Below, piece by piece: positions 26,292 to 35,168 of a stretch of 64,000 nt of DNA. A model generated the notes under the pieces. The model had not been told where the DNA came from. It saw only the letters and a program-made list of their open reading frames with translations, and made no database searches. The position numbers were made by a program, and so were the translations under genes. Source of the stretch: an uncultured Muribaculum sp. (GTDB lineage Bacteria; Bacteroidota; Bacteroidia; Bacteroidales; Muribaculaceae); contig CAJTSJ010000004.1 of assembly GCA_910578785.1 (NCBI GenBank), forward strand, positions 54,635 through 118,634, in the 5' to 3' direction. Within the stretch, counting starts at the first letter, position 1, and each line of letters starts with the position of its first letter.

Positions 26292-28829
26292 TTAACCGCA
26301 CTTTGAGGTTCCGCACGAGGTGCAGATAAGACAGCCTTCCTGATAAATCAGGGTCTCATTTCCGCAGTTTGGACACTTCTGCCCGCTGGCCTCCGTTCCG
26401 TTGGGAAGATACTTCTTGAGGGCTCGTTCGACACCCATCTTCCACGTATTGATTGACTGGCTGTCAAGTTCCAGACCGCCCACAAGCTTCAACACCTGAT
26501 CAATGGGCATACCATATCGTAGCACACCGGAGATGAGCTTGGCATAGTTCCAGTATTCAGGATTGAACTTGTCGGAAAGGCCTTCGATGGTGGTCTTGTA
26601 ACCTCGCTTGTTGATGAACTGGAAGTCGTAGCGCTTTATGCCGTTCTCGTCTACAGCCTTGATGATTTTACCCTTCGTGACGCTCTTCGGACAGAATATG
26701 CCGTCTTCGTCGTCGGCAAGACCTGTGAATATTTCATACGGACGGCCCTCGACAAGGCCGACAAACGCAATCCACTTCTCCTTATTGTTCTGGAAACGCA
26801 CCACGTCGGCTTCAAGCTCGATGGGACGCTTGGACACATGCGGTGCCACTGCCGTAGCAGACACCGCCTGAGGCTGCTTCTTCTCGACGGCAACCAGCAC
26901 TCCTGAACGCGAACCGTCGCGATAGACGGTACAGCCCTTGCACCCGCAACGCCAAGCCTCGACATACAGCTTGTTGACAACCTCTTCGGTGATGTCCGAC
27001 GGAAGATTAATCGTGACGCTGATCGAGTGGTCGACCCACTTCTGGATACGGCCCTGCATCTTGACCTTTTCCAGCCAGTCGATGTCGTTGGCTGTAGCCT
27101 TATGGTAAGGCGACTTGGCCACAAGCTCGTCGAGTTCTTCCTGGGAGTATGTGTCGCGGCGTTCTATGCCGTTGACCTCCATCCATGTGATGAACTTCGG
27201 ATGGTATACTATATATTCTTCGAAGGCGTCGCCGGTGTCGTCGACATAATCCACACGCACGTCCGGGTCGTTAGGGTTCACCTTGCGGCGGCGCTTATAG
27301 ACGGGCATAAACACAGGCTCGATGCCTGAAGTGGTCCGGGTCATCAGGCTTGTAGTACCTGTCGGGGCTATTGTCAGACAGGCTATATTGCGGCGTCCGT
27401 GCTTAAGCATTTTCTCGTAAAGTTCCGGAGATGCGTCCTTAAGCCTATTTATGAACGGATTGGAGGCCTCACGGGCTGAATCGTAAATCTCGAAAGCTCC
27501 GCGCTCGGCGGCAAGCTGTACAGACGAGCCGTAGGCGGCAAGCGCGAGTTCGCGGTGTACCTTTTCAGAGAAGTCGGTTGCCTCGGGAGTGCCGTAACGC
27601 AAACCAAGAGCGGCTATCATATCGCCCTCGGCGGTAGTGCCTACACCTGTACGGCGGCCTTTCAGAGTCTTGGCCTTAATCTTCTCCCACAGATGGTGTT
27701 CGGTCGACTTGACCTCCTTCATTTCAGGATCGGAATCAATCTTTTCTATTATCGTATCGATTTTTTCCATTTCAAGGTCGATGATGTCGTCCATCATGCG
27801 CTGAGCTTTGGCCACATGCTTGCGGAACAGTTCAAAGTCAAATTCAGCCTGCGGGGTAAACGGATTCTTCACATAGCTGTAGAGATTGATGGCGAGCAGA
27901 CGGCAACTGTCATAGGGACACAGAGGAATCTCGCCGCACGGATTGGTGGAAATTGTACGGAAACCGAGGTCGGCATAGCAGTCGGGTACAGACTCGCGTG
28001 TGATTGTGTCCCAGAAAAGCACACCCGGCTCGGCCGACTTCCACGCATTGTGCACAATTTTACCCCAGATGGCGGCGGCGTCCACCTCCTGCCGTACTGC
28101 TGGCTCTTCGGCATCGACCGGGAACTGCTGCACGTAGGGCTTGCGGTCTACGGCGGCCTGCATGAAGTCGTCGTCGATACGCACCGACACATTTGCCCCC
28201 GTCACCTTGCCTTCTACCATCTTGGCATCGATGAAGGCCTCGCTGTCAGGGTGCTTTATGCTTACGGTCATCATCAGCGCACCGCGACGTCCGTCCTGCG
28301 CCACTTCACGCGTAGAATTGGAATAGCGTTCCATAAACGGCACCAGACCGGTTGATGTCAGCGCCGAGTTCTTGACAGGCATGCCCTTCGGACGCAGATG
28401 GCTAAGGTCGTGGCCTACTCCGCCGCGACGCTTCATAAGCTGCACCTGCTCCTCGTCGACGCGCATTATGCCTCCGTAGGAGTCGGGCGATCCGTCAAGA
28501 CCTATTACGAAACAGTTGCTGAGCGAGCCCACCTGATAATTATTGCCGATGCCTGTCATAGGACTGCCCTGCGGCACCACATATCTGAAATTGCGCAACA
28601 ACTCAAACACCTCGTCCTCGCTCATCGGATTGGCGTACTTATTTTCGATACGCGCTATCTCGGCGGCGATACGGCGGTGCATGTCATCTGGCGTCTTTTC
28701 AAAGATGTGGCCAAACGAGTCTTTAAGGGCATACTTCGTCACCCAGACCCGCGATGCAAGCTCGTCGCCTCCGAAATATTCAAGAGAGGCGCCCTGAGCT
28801 TCATCAAATGTGTAGTTATTGTTGTTCAC
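26292..28829 (-). CDS. nrdJ: Adenosylcobalamin-dependent ribonucleotide reductase (class II)
   Basis: Reduces ribonucleotides to deoxyribonucleotides using a 5'-deoxyadenosyl radical from coenzyme B12, so it is oxygen independent. The 845 residues include the substrate-site motif NPCGEIPLCPYDSCR near residue 298 and IAPTGTTSLMTRTTSGIEP near residue 497. A C-terminal zinc-ribbon tail, CPNCGNETLIYQEGCLICTSCG, is typical of the single-chain NrdJ group. The shuttle cysteines probably belong to this tail. It is monocistronic, with a strong terminator. I recognised no cobalamin riboswitch or NrdR boxes in the 440-base upstream region. Confidence 0.96.
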   Translation of the reverse strand: MNNNNYTFDEAQGASLEYFGGDELASRVWVTKYALKDSFGHIFEKTPDDMHRRIAAEIARIENKYANPMSEDEVFELLRNFRYVVPQGSPMTGIGNNYQVGSLSNCFVIGLDGSPDSYGGIMRVDEEQVQLMKRRGGVGHDLSHLRPKGMPVKNSALTSTGLVPFMERYSNSTREVAQDGRRGALMMTVSIKHPDSEAFIDAKMVEGKVTGANVSVRIDDDFMQAAVDRKPYVQQFPVDAEEPAVRQEVDAAAIWGKIVHNAWKSAEPGVLFWDTITRESVPDCYADLGFRTISTNPCGEIPLCPYDSCRLLAINLYSYVKNPFTPQAEFDFELFRKHVAKAQRMMDDIIDLEMEKIDTIIEKIDSDPEMKEVKSTEHHLWEKIKAKTLKGRRTGVGTTAEGDMIAALGLRYGTPEATDFSEKVHRELALAAYGSSVQLAAERGAFEIYDSAREASNPFINRLKDASPELYEKMLKHGRRNIACLTIAPTGTTSLMTRTTSGIEPVFMPVYKRRRKVNPNDPDVRVDYVDDTGDAFEEYIVYHPKFITWMEVNGIERRDTYSQEELDELVAKSPYHKATANDIDWLEKVKMQGRIQKWVDHSISVTINLPSDITEEVVNKLYVEAWRCGCKGCTVYRDGSRSGVLVAVEKKQPQAVSATAVAPHVSKRPIELEADVVRFQNNKEKWIAFVGLVEGRPYEIFTGLADDEDGIFCPKSVTKGKIIKAVDENGIKRYDFQFINKRGYKTTIEGLSDKFNPEYWNYAKLISGVLRYGMPIDQVLKLVGGLELDSQSINTWKMGVERALKKYLPNGTEASGQKCPNCGNETLIYQEGCLICTSCGTSKCG

Positions 28830-29207
28830 AACATTTAAATTTAGAGAGGTTGATTTCGATTCAAAATTAAAAATGGTGTTTCAAGTTAGATTAAGAGACC
28901 ACGGAGAAGTTTTTCATTATCCGCGGCCACGGATAGGTTGCAAAAAGAATTACAGTGCAAAGTAGGGAATTTATTTTCAGTCCACCAAATCGGCAACAAA
29001 ATTTATTCCAAAATGTAGATAAGTTTTCCAAAACAAAACCATTCATCCTAAAAATCAGCATGTTATGTTTTAAACACGTTGATAAAGTTTCCAAAATCGC
29101 CATTGCGGTGCAGACTTACGGTAAAGCCAACGGCATTTCAGTCCGTACATATATTCCATAACAGGCATCTGAATTATAAACAATAAATATTTAACCGCTT
29201 ATTAAAT
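28830..29207. other. Intergenic region upstream of nrdJ with hairpin and repeated motif
   Basis: About 440 bases without a convincing gene separate nrdJ and the divergent nitroreductase gene. A hairpin with TATCCG-CGGATA arms lies near 28917-28934 and would be in the nrdJ leader. A promoter-like TACTTTG (one base short in its spacing) is on the minus strand near 28959-28965. GATAAGTTTTCCAAAA (29018-29033) recurs with two mismatches at 29081-29096. A 68-codon frame at 28955-29161 covers these repeats but has no protein-like features. Confidence 0.5.
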
Positions 29208-29238
29208 TTTGCATTTCAAACTATTAATCGTAAATTCG
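29208..29238 (+). promoter_or_regulatory. Promoter of the nitroreductase gene
   Basis: TTTG (29208-29211), a 19-nt spacer and TAAATTCG (29231-29238) match the Bacteroidota promoter with one deviation in the -7 element. The leader would be about 25 nt. Confidence 0.6.
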
Positions 29239-29268
29239 TGAAATAAACGACAACCCACATTCAACATC

Positions 29269-30036
29269 ATGATGCACCATTACGAAAACCTAATAGACGG
29301 CATCGACAGCTACTCGTTGTCGCGCCGCACAGTCAGGGCCTATTCGGACCGCGAAGTGGCCCCCGAACTGCTCGACCGACTGCTGGAAGAGGCATCGCAT
29401 GCCCCCACCACCGGAAACATGCAGCTGTACTCCGTAGTCGTGACACGCGACGACGCTGGCAAGAAAGCGTTGGCCCCACTCCACTTCAACCAGCCGCAGG
29501 TCACGGGATGCTCCGTCGTACTGACATTCTGCGTCGACCTCAACCGCTTCGTGCGCTGGTGCGAGGTAAACGACGCCAATCCCGGATTTGACAATCTCCA
29601 GTCGCTCATGTACGGCATTCTCGACACCGCTCTGTTCGCCCAGCAGTTCAACACTCTTGCCGAAATCCACGGACTCGGGTGCTGCTATCTCGGCACCACT
29701 ACATTCACCGCGCCCAAGATTGCCGAAGCGCTCAACCTGCCCAAACGTGTCATACCGCTGACCACAATTACAGTAGGCTATCCCGAAGGAGAATCGAATG
29801 TATCCGACCGCCTGCCCCTTGAAGCCATCAAGCACGAAGGAGCCTACCGTCAGTACACCGACGACGACATCCGGCGCATCTACGCCGAGAAGGAGTCGCT
29901 TGAAGAGAGCCGTAAATTCATTCTCGAAAACGCCAAGCAGACTCTCGCACAGGTATATGCCGACGTGCGCTACCCGCGCACAAACAACGAGACTTTCTCG
30001 GCCATACTCGCGGATTTCCTGAAGGACTATCTGTAG
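29269..30036 (+). CDS. Nitroreductase-family FMN oxidoreductase
   Basis: Flavin-dependent NAD(P)H oxidoreductase of the nitroreductase superfamily, probably cytosolic. The 255 residues show the FMN-binding N-terminal pattern SRRTVRAYSDREV (about 18-30) and the EEASHAPTTGNMQLYSVVV helix-strand. The mid-protein GLGCCYLGTTTF segment and C-terminal PLTTITVGYPEG also fit the family, most like the NfsA/Frp branch. The C-terminal helix (about 205-250) is the usual extension that covers the flavin site of the partner subunit. The natural substrate cannot be read from sequence. It is a single gene with its own promoter; an alternative start one codon later is possible. Confidence 0.88.
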   Translation: MMHHYENLIDGIDSYSLSRRTVRAYSDREVAPELLDRLLEEASHAPTTGNMQLYSVVVTRDDAGKKALAPLHFNQPQVTGCSVVLTFCVDLNRFVRWCEVNDANPGFDNLQSLMYGILDTALFAQQFNTLAEIHGLGCCYLGTTTFTAPKIAEALNLPKRVIPLTTITVGYPEGESNVSDRLPLEAIKHEGAYRQYTDDDIRRIYAEKESLEESRKFILENAKQTLAQVYADVRYPRTNNETFSAILADFLKDYL

Positions 30037-30117
30037 CATCCGCCACGCAAAATACACTTTTATAAAAAAAGTATATAAATTAAACGCCGGTCGTTACCGA
30101 CTGTCAAACTTTTTTCG

Positions 30118-30125
30118 TAGCTTTG
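30118..30125 (+). promoter_or_regulatory. -7 element of the DUF4301 gene
   Basis: TAGCTTTG matches TAnnTTTG exactly and would give a leader of about 57 nt. No TTTG is seen 19-21 nt upstream. Confidence 0.55.
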
Positions 30126-30188
30126 ACAAGACGACCAAAACCGAAGTATATATCAAACAATCCCAACATACTAATAAAAACCTGAATT

Positions 30189-31706
30189 ATGCTACCAGAA
30201 GATGTAAAGACACTTGAAGAGAAAGGCATCAGCCAGGAAACTCTGAAAGCGCAAATCAAACGATTCGAAACCGGATTTCCCTATCTTAAGATACTGGATT
30301 CAGCACGCGTAGACAACGGCATTCTCGCACTTGGCGAAGCCGACCAAAAGGCCGCCGCTTCACGCTGGGACGAGTATTTGTCGCATGGAGGCGAAGTATT
30401 CAAGTTCGTTCCCGCATCAGGCGCCGCCTCGCGCATGTTCAAGTCGCTGTTCGGCTTCCTTGAAGGCGAAGCCAACGAGCCCAAACCCGGAAGCGACGTC
30501 GCACAGTTTATCGCCGAGCTGCCAAAATTTGCATTCTACGCCGAACTCGGCGAAGCCTGCCGCCGCCTCTACTCCAAGGACATCAACGCCCTGACCGAGG
30601 ACGGACGCTATAAAGACATCGTGGCCGCTCTTCTCCGCCCCGAAGGACTCAACTACGGCAATCTGCCGAAAGGCCTGCTGAAATTCCATTCCTACGCCGA
30701 CGGCCCGCGCACTCCGCTCGAAGAACACCTTGTAGAGGGCGCGCAGACGGCCACAGACCGCAACGGCACAGTACACCTGCACTTTACCGTTTCGCCCGAA
30801 CACCGTCAGCTATTCGAAGCCAAAATAGCCGAAGCCGTTCCCGCTCTTGAAAAGAAACTCGGCGTGACATATAAAATCAGTCTCTCTGAACAGAAAAAAT
30901 CGACCGACACCGTAGCCGTCAATCCCGACAACACCCCGTTCCGCGAAAACGGCAAACTGCTGTTCCGTCCGGGCGGACACGGCGCGCTAATCGAGAATCT
31001 AAACGACATCGACTCGGCAGTAGTGTTCATCAAAAACATCGACAATGTGGTTCCCGACGCACAGCGCGAAGCCACAGTGCTGTATAAGAAGGTCTTGGCA
31101 GGATGCCTTATCCAGACCCACGACCGTATCGAGGAGTATCTGCGTAGAATAGAAGCAGGCGACTATTCGATTGACGACGTGCGCGCCATGATAGCCTTCA
31201 TGCACGACACCCTCAACATCCGCGACGAAAAGATGAAGCAGCTTGAGGATGTCGACCTCGTACTCTACATCAAGGACAAGCTCAACCGCCCCGTACGCGT
31301 GTGCGGCATGGTGCGCAATGAAGGCGAACCCGGAGGAGGCCCGTACATCGCATATAACGCCGACGGCTCCACATCGCCACAGATTCTCGAAAGCACCCAG
31401 ATTGACCCCGCCAATGCCGAATACAAGGAGATGGTGTCAAAAGCCACCCACTTCAATCCGGTCGATCTCGTATGCTACCTCAAGGACATCTTCGACAAGA
31501 AATTCAATCTTCCCGACTACGTTGATCCCGACACCGGCTTCATCTCGTCAAAATCAAAGAACGGCCGCGAACTGCGCGCACTTGAGCTGCCGGGACTGTG
31601 GAACGGCGCCATGAGCGACTGGAACACCGTGTTCGTAGAAGTGCCCATCGCCACCTTCAACCCGGTCAAGACCGTCAACGACCTCCTGCGCCCCGCCCAC
31701 CAGTAG
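30189..31706 (+). CDS. DUF4301-family protein of unknown function
   Basis: Soluble 505-residue protein of a family seen mainly in Bacteroidota. It has no signal peptide or membrane segment. Conserved-looking blocks include VPASGAASRMFKSLF (about 75-90), LPKGLLKFHSY, FRENGKLLFRPGGHGALIENLND (about 240-263) and VRVCGMVRNEGEPGGGPYI. The SGAASRM and GHGALIENL stretches resemble nucleotide-sugar pyrophosphorylase-type loops, but this is a similarity of feel, not an assignment. It is monocistronic between its own promoter and a strong terminator. Confidence 0.85.
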   Translation: MLPEDVKTLEEKGISQETLKAQIKRFETGFPYLKILDSARVDNGILALGEADQKAAASRWDEYLSHGGEVFKFVPASGAASRMFKSLFGFLEGEANEPKPGSDVAQFIAELPKFAFYAELGEACRRLYSKDINALTEDGRYKDIVAALLRPEGLNYGNLPKGLLKFHSYADGPRTPLEEHLVEGAQTATDRNGTVHLHFTVSPEHRQLFEAKIAEAVPALEKKLGVTYKISLSEQKKSTDTVAVNPDNTPFRENGKLLFRPGGHGALIENLNDIDSAVVFIKNIDNVVPDAQREATVLYKKVLAGCLIQTHDRIEEYLRRIEAGDYSIDDVRAMIAFMHDTLNIRDEKMKQLEDVDLVLYIKDKLNRPVRVCGMVRNEGEPGGGPYIAYNADGSTSPQILESTQIDPANAEYKEMVSKATHFNPVDLVCYLKDIFDKKFNLPDYVDPDTGFISSKSKNGRELRALELPGLWNGAMSDWNTVFVEVPIATFNPVKTVNDLLRPAHQ

Positions 31707-31727
31707 CATCCTCCGACAAGAACATAA

Positions 31728-31757
31728 AGAAGAACGGCTCAATCGGGCCGTTCTTCT
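31728..31757 (+). terminator. Intrinsic terminator of the DUF4301 gene
   Basis: AGAAGAACGGC (31728-31738) and GCCGTTCTTCT (31747-31757) form a perfect 11-bp stem 21 bases after the stop, followed by CTTATCC, a weak T tract. Confidence 0.75.
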
Positions 31758-31823
31758 CTTATCCACCCGCGTCATCAACGCACTTGCACATCGCCAGAAA
31801 ACCAACAGAGGGCTATAGATGTT

Positions 31824-31847
31824 ATAATGTTAAGAATTTAACATTAT
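31824..31847. repeat. Perfect 10-bp palindrome overlapping the GNAT start codon
   Basis: ATAATGTTAA (31824-31833) and TTAACATTAT (31838-31847) are inverted copies separated by GAAT. The right arm ends on the A and T of the ATG at 31846-31848. It could be an operator that places a repressor on the initiation region or an RNA hairpin that hides the start codon. Confidence 0.6.
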
Positions 31848-32901
31848 GAGAAAGAAAGACGCTATTATAAATATCTGGAGGGAATGTTTCAACGACCCGG
31901 ATCAATATGTGGACATGTTTTTCTCCACTATATACTCTGATGCCGATGCCCTTACACTCGAACACGACGGCACGGTGGTCAGCTCCATGCTGCTTCAGCG
32001 CTACTCAATGAACTTTCATGGCAACACATGCTCCATAAGCTATATCTGCGGGGCAGGCACGCTAAAGCGCTGGCGAGGCATGGGATTCATGGGCGAACTC
32101 ATGCGCCGCGCCGTGCGCGAGTCGTTTGAGCGGGGCGACCTGATGTGCGCGCTGATTCCTGCCGGTGCCGAACTGTACCGGTTCTATGAAAAGTTCGGAT
32201 TTTCACCGGTGTTCTATGTCGACATCGAGCATTATACGTCGGCCCACAGCTTCCACCACGACGGAAGCTATGAGCTTGTGGCCGATGTGTCGCAACAGAA
32301 AGTCTATGAGTTCTTCGACGAGATGATGCACAGACGTCCTTGCGCCGTCCAGCATTCACGCGAACAATACAACCAGATTCTGATGGACAATTCGGCATGC
32401 GGAGGCACTGTGACGGCCATCGCCGACAGTGAAGGCGGCATAGCGGCGGTCGGATTCGCAGTTCCGGTCGACGGCGAAGCCACCGTCACCGACATACTCG
32501 CCTCGACACCGGATGCCGAGGAAGCACTTCTTGACGAGATACACAAGGAATATTCGGGCGACCCGATGACCGTCTACGGCTACTACGGCGGACGCGACTA
32601 CAATCTCGACCCGAGAGGCATGGGTCGTATAGTCAACATGTGTGAATGCTCACGAATCCTGGCCAAGGCTTATCCGAAACTAAGTCTTGCCATACGCATA
32701 CACGACAGCCTCATCCGCGAGAACAACCATATATACATTATTGATGGAGGCCGCGCCGTGATCAACGACGGCTACGGCGGACGTCTCGACTACGATGTCG
32801 ACATGGAGGTATTCACTTCGATGGTGTTCGGCAACGACGTGACGCGCCGTCTGCTCGACTTCCCCGCCGTCAGACCGTTTATCAGCCTTATGCTTGATTA
32901 A
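31846..32901 (+). CDS. GNAT-family N-acetyltransferase
   Basis: Acetyl-CoA-dependent acyltransferase of 351 residues. The N-terminal GNAT domain (about 1-140) has the acetyl-CoA pyrophosphate-binding loop RWRGMGFMGELMRRAV near residue 75 and the C-terminal GNAT motif LYRFYEKFGFSPVF near residue 107. The remaining 200 residues resemble the second GNAT-like and sterol-carrier-like modules of Eis-type enzymes, so it may be a two-domain acetyltransferase. The substrate is unknown. Its stop codon overlaps that of the convergent sigma-factor gene by 4 nt. Confidence 0.85.
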   Translation: MRKKDAIINIWRECFNDPDQYVDMFFSTIYSDADALTLEHDGTVVSSMLLQRYSMNFHGNTCSISYICGAGTLKRWRGMGFMGELMRRAVRESFERGDLMCALIPAGAELYRFYEKFGFSPVFYVDIEHYTSAHSFHHDGSYELVADVSQQKVYEFFDEMMHRRPCAVQHSREQYNQILMDNSACGGTVTAIADSEGGIAAVGFAVPVDGEATVTDILASTPDAEEALLDEIHKEYSGDPMTVYGYYGGRDYNLDPRGMGRIVNMCECSRILAKAYPKLSLAIRIHDSLIRENNHIYIIDGGRAVINDGYGGRLDYDVDMEVFTSMVFGNDVTRRLLDFPAVRPFISLMLD

Positions 32902-33488
32902 AAAGTCAGAACGATATTATTTTCAGTGGCTATGCGGCGCATGTTCATTATGGCGTAGCGCATACGTCCGAGCGCAGTGTTTATGCTGACACCGGTAGCC
33001 TCGGCTATCTCCTTAAAACTCATATCGCGGTAGAAACGCATAGTCAGCACCTCTTTCTGCGATTCGGGAAGGGCATCGACGATACGGCGCACATCGGCGG
33101 TTATCTGATCGGCCACAAGATAGTCTTCCACTGTACCCACCGACAGCTCCCGCCGGTTCAGAAAGTCAGAATTTTCGTCGTCGGTAGACACACAGTTCTC
33201 CGACTTCTCCTGACGGCAATAATCGATTATAAGATTGTGGGCTATGCGTGTCAGCCATGCACCGAATTTTCCTGTCTCGGTGTAGCGCCCCTGTTTCAAA
33301 GTCATTATGATTTTGACAAATGTATCCTGAAAGATATCATCGGCAATATCTCTGTTTCTTACAATATGCAAAATGTAGGAATACACTCTCGCCTGATGGC
33401 GAAGCAACAACGCATCAAAAGCCTCATTATTCCCATTGACATACGCCTTCACCAACTGTTCATCGGTGAGTTTAGCTAATTCTTGCAT
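32898..33488 (-). CDS. RNA polymerase sigma factor, ECF (sigma-70 family) type
   Basis: Alternative sigma factor of 196 residues with the two-domain ECF layout. Region 2 spans about 22-90, with the core-binding helix DIADDIFQDTFVKI and the -10 recognition part FGAWLTRIAHNLIIDYCR. Region 4 spans about 135-190, with the helix-turn-helix MSFKEIAEATGVSINTALGRMRYA. No anti-sigma gene lies next to it and no SusCD pair adjoins it, so it is probably not a PUL-specific sigma of the anti-sigma type. It is convergent with the GNAT gene, overlapping by 4 nt. Confidence 0.93.
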   Translation of the reverse strand: MQELAKLTDEQLVKAYVNGNNEAFDALLLRHQARVYSYILHIVRNRDIADDIFQDTFVKIIMTLKQGRYTETGKFGAWLTRIAHNLIIDYCRQEKSENCVSTDDENSDFLNRRELSVGTVEDYLVADQITADVRRIVDALPESQKEVLTMRFYRDMSFKEIAEATGVSINTALGRMRYAIMNMRRIATENNIVLTF

Positions 33489-33612
33489 TACTTATTTCCA
33501 ATTATAGTTTGAAGTAATGGTCTATCTATAGGCAGTTAGGTTTTTAGTTAATAATAAGAATCTCCGATAATTTTAAAACTTAACAAGTGGCAGATTTAAG
33601 CACTTATTTTCA

Positions 33613-33643
33613 CAAAGATAGATACATTAAATCAATTCTGCAA
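33613..33643 (-). promoter_or_regulatory. Promoter of the ECF sigma gene
   Basis: TTG (33641-33643), 20 nt and TATCTTTG (33613-33620) on the minus strand form a good Bacteroidota promoter. The leader would be about 118 nt. The -33 element lies inside the inverted repeat 33634-33670. Confidence 0.65.
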
Positions 33644-33670
33644 GAAATGCGCTATATTTTTTGCAGAATT
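33634..33670. repeat. 10-bp inverted repeat over the sigma-gene -33 region
   Basis: AATTCTGCAA (33634-33643) and TTGCAGAATT (33661-33670) are perfect inverted copies 17 bases apart. They straddle the -33 element of the sigma promoter, a typical place for a dimeric repressor or activator. Confidence 0.55.
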
Positions 33671-33755
33671 TTAGCACAATCCGCACAATAAATACGCATC
33701 CGGTCAGTTAACGGTCCTTATTAGATTTACCGATTGTATACGCAGATAATCAAAA

Positions 33756-33786
33756 CCGGGGATTGCGGCATAACTGCAATCCCCGG
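33756..33786 (-). terminator. Intrinsic terminator of purT
   Basis: CCGGGGATTGC (33756-33766) and GCAATCCCCGG (33776-33786) form a perfect 11-bp stem; TTTTG follows on the minus strand. It starts 33 bases after the purT stop. Confidence 0.85.
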
Positions 33787-33819
33787 CCATATATTGTCCT
33801 GACTCTTTCAGAGCCGTAA

Positions 33820-35010
33820 TTATCTGGGAAGCACGTTGACGCGAAGCGCGTTGTAAGCACGTTCGGCCTTCTCGCGGGCTTCGTCGACAGTGTCGGCCGT
33901 GGCAAGAATCACACCCATTCGGCGATGTCCCTTCACCTCCGGCTTGCCGAATATGCGCATCTGCACTCCGGGTTCCTTAAGGGCCTCTTCAAGGTTGTCG
34001 AATTCGATCTTGTCGGTGTCGCCCTCAACTACTACGGCACGTGATGCCGACGGACCGTAGAAACGGATTGCCGGCACGGGAAGGCCGAGCAATGCGCGGG
34101 CGTGCAGTCCGAACTCGCTTAAATCCTGGGAAATCATGGTCACCATGCCTGTGTCGTGCGGACGCGGCGACACCTCACTGAATATCACCTCGTCGCCCTT
34201 CACAAACAGTTCCACGCCGAATATTCCGTATCCTCCGAGCGCGTCTGTGACCTTTTTGGCAATCTCCTGCGCCTTCTCAAGCGCGACGTCGGCCATGGGT
34301 TGCGGCTGCCATGAATAACGATAGTCGCCGTCGACCTGCACGTGCCCTATAGGCTGGCAATATGTAGTGCCCGAACAGCTGCGTACGGTCAACAGAGTTA
34401 TCTCATAGTCGAAATCGACAAATCCTTCAACAATCACACGTCCGGCACCGGCGCGTCCACCCTCCTGCGATATGTTCCACGAACGGTCGATATCGGCCTC
34501 GGTGCGTGCCACGCTCTGTCCATGGCCCGACGAGCTCATGATCGGTTTTACCACACAGGGAAGTCCTACCTCCTTGATGGCGGCCTTAAACTCCTCGTAG
34601 TCCGATGCAAAACGATAATTTGAAGTCTTGATACCAAGCTCTTCAGCGGCCAGACGGCGGATGCCCTCGCGGTTCATGGTCAGCCATGCGGCACGCGCGG
34701 TCGGAGTCACGTTAAAGCCTTCGGCTTCAAGTTCGAGCAATGTAGGCGTAGCGATAGCCTCCACCTCGGGGATTATGTGGTCAGGTTTTTCAAGTTCAAC
34801 TATCTCGCGGAGCTTGGCGCCGTCAAGCATATTGAACACGTGGCAACGGTGTGCCACCTGCATGGCGGGCGCATTCTCATAGCGGTCACATGCCACTACC
34901 TCCACGCCGTAACGCTGAAGTTCGATAGCCACTTCCTTGCCTAACTCTCCACTACCCAGCAACAGGGCTTTCCGGCCCACGGGGGTCATAACAGATCCTA
35001 TCTTTGCCAT
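33820..35010 (-). CDS. purT: Formate-dependent phosphoribosylglycinamide formyltransferase
   Basis: ATP-grasp enzyme of purine synthesis that makes formyl-GAR from GAR, formate and ATP, independent of formyl-THF. With the start at 35008-35010 (MAKIGSVMTPVGRKALLLGSGELGKE) the protein has 396 residues, normal for the family. The N-terminal GSGELGKE loop, the ATP-grasp block CVVKPIMSSSGHGQS (about 155-170) and the metal-site EVSPRPHDTGMVT near residue 265 are present. A longer in-frame ATG at 35067 is rejected because the canonical promoter lies between the two. It is monocistronic, with a terminator. Confidence 0.96.
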   Translation of the reverse strand: MAKIGSVMTPVGRKALLLGSGELGKEVAIELQRYGVEVVACDRYENAPAMQVAHRCHVFNMLDGAKLREIVELEKPDHIIPEVEAIATPTLLELEAEGFNVTPTARAAWLTMNREGIRRLAAEELGIKTSNYRFASDYEEFKAAIKEVGLPCVVKPIMSSSGHGQSVARTEADIDRSWNISQEGGRAGAGRVIVEGFVDFDYEITLLTVRSCSGTTYCQPIGHVQVDGDYRYSWQPQPMADVALEKAQEIAKKVTDALGGYGIFGVELFVKGDEVIFSEVSPRPHDTGMVTMISQDLSEFGLHARALLGLPVPAIRFYGPSASRAVVVEGDTDKIEFDNLEEALKEPGVQMRIFGKPEVKGHRRMGVILATADTVDEAREKAERAYNALRVNVLPR

Positions 35011-35036
35011 ATCGTCTTGTATTGGTTTATTTACCG

Positions 35037-35068
35037 CAAAGTTACGACATTTCAACATGCCGTGCAAA
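35037..35068 (-). promoter_or_regulatory. Promoter of purT
   Basis: TTTG (35065-35068), a 20-nt spacer and TAACTTTG (35037-35044) on the minus strand match the consensus fully. The leader would be about 20 nt and fixes the start codon at 35010. Confidence 0.8.
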
Positions 35069-35138
35069 TCATCGTCGCCGCAACATTTAACGACAAAAAA
35101 AATCGTTGATTCATATTATGTCATTTCCACATTATGAT

Positions 35139-35146
35139 TATATTTG
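35139..35146 (+). promoter_or_regulatory. -7 element of the Y1 transposase gene
   Basis: TATATTTG matches TAnnTTTG exactly, 22 bases before the ATG. Having a host-type promoter this close is more like a resident gene than a mobile IS200, which is usually kept almost silent. Confidence 0.55.
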
Positions 35147-35168
35147 CATAAAGTAAAACCTCTCTCCA

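Noticed and set aside
28955..29161. A 68-codon frame between nrdJ and the nitroreductase
   Set aside because: Covers repeat elements in AT-rich DNA, has no promoter in its direction and no protein-like pattern.
28830..29268. A cobalamin riboswitch upstream of the B12-dependent nrdJ
   Set aside because: Expected on biological grounds, but I could not find the B12-box core or its flanking stems.
32898..33488. The ECF sigma factor as regulator of the polysaccharide operon
   Set aside because: No anti-sigma gene, no adjacent SusCD pair and no STN domain on the SusC proteins to couple to it.
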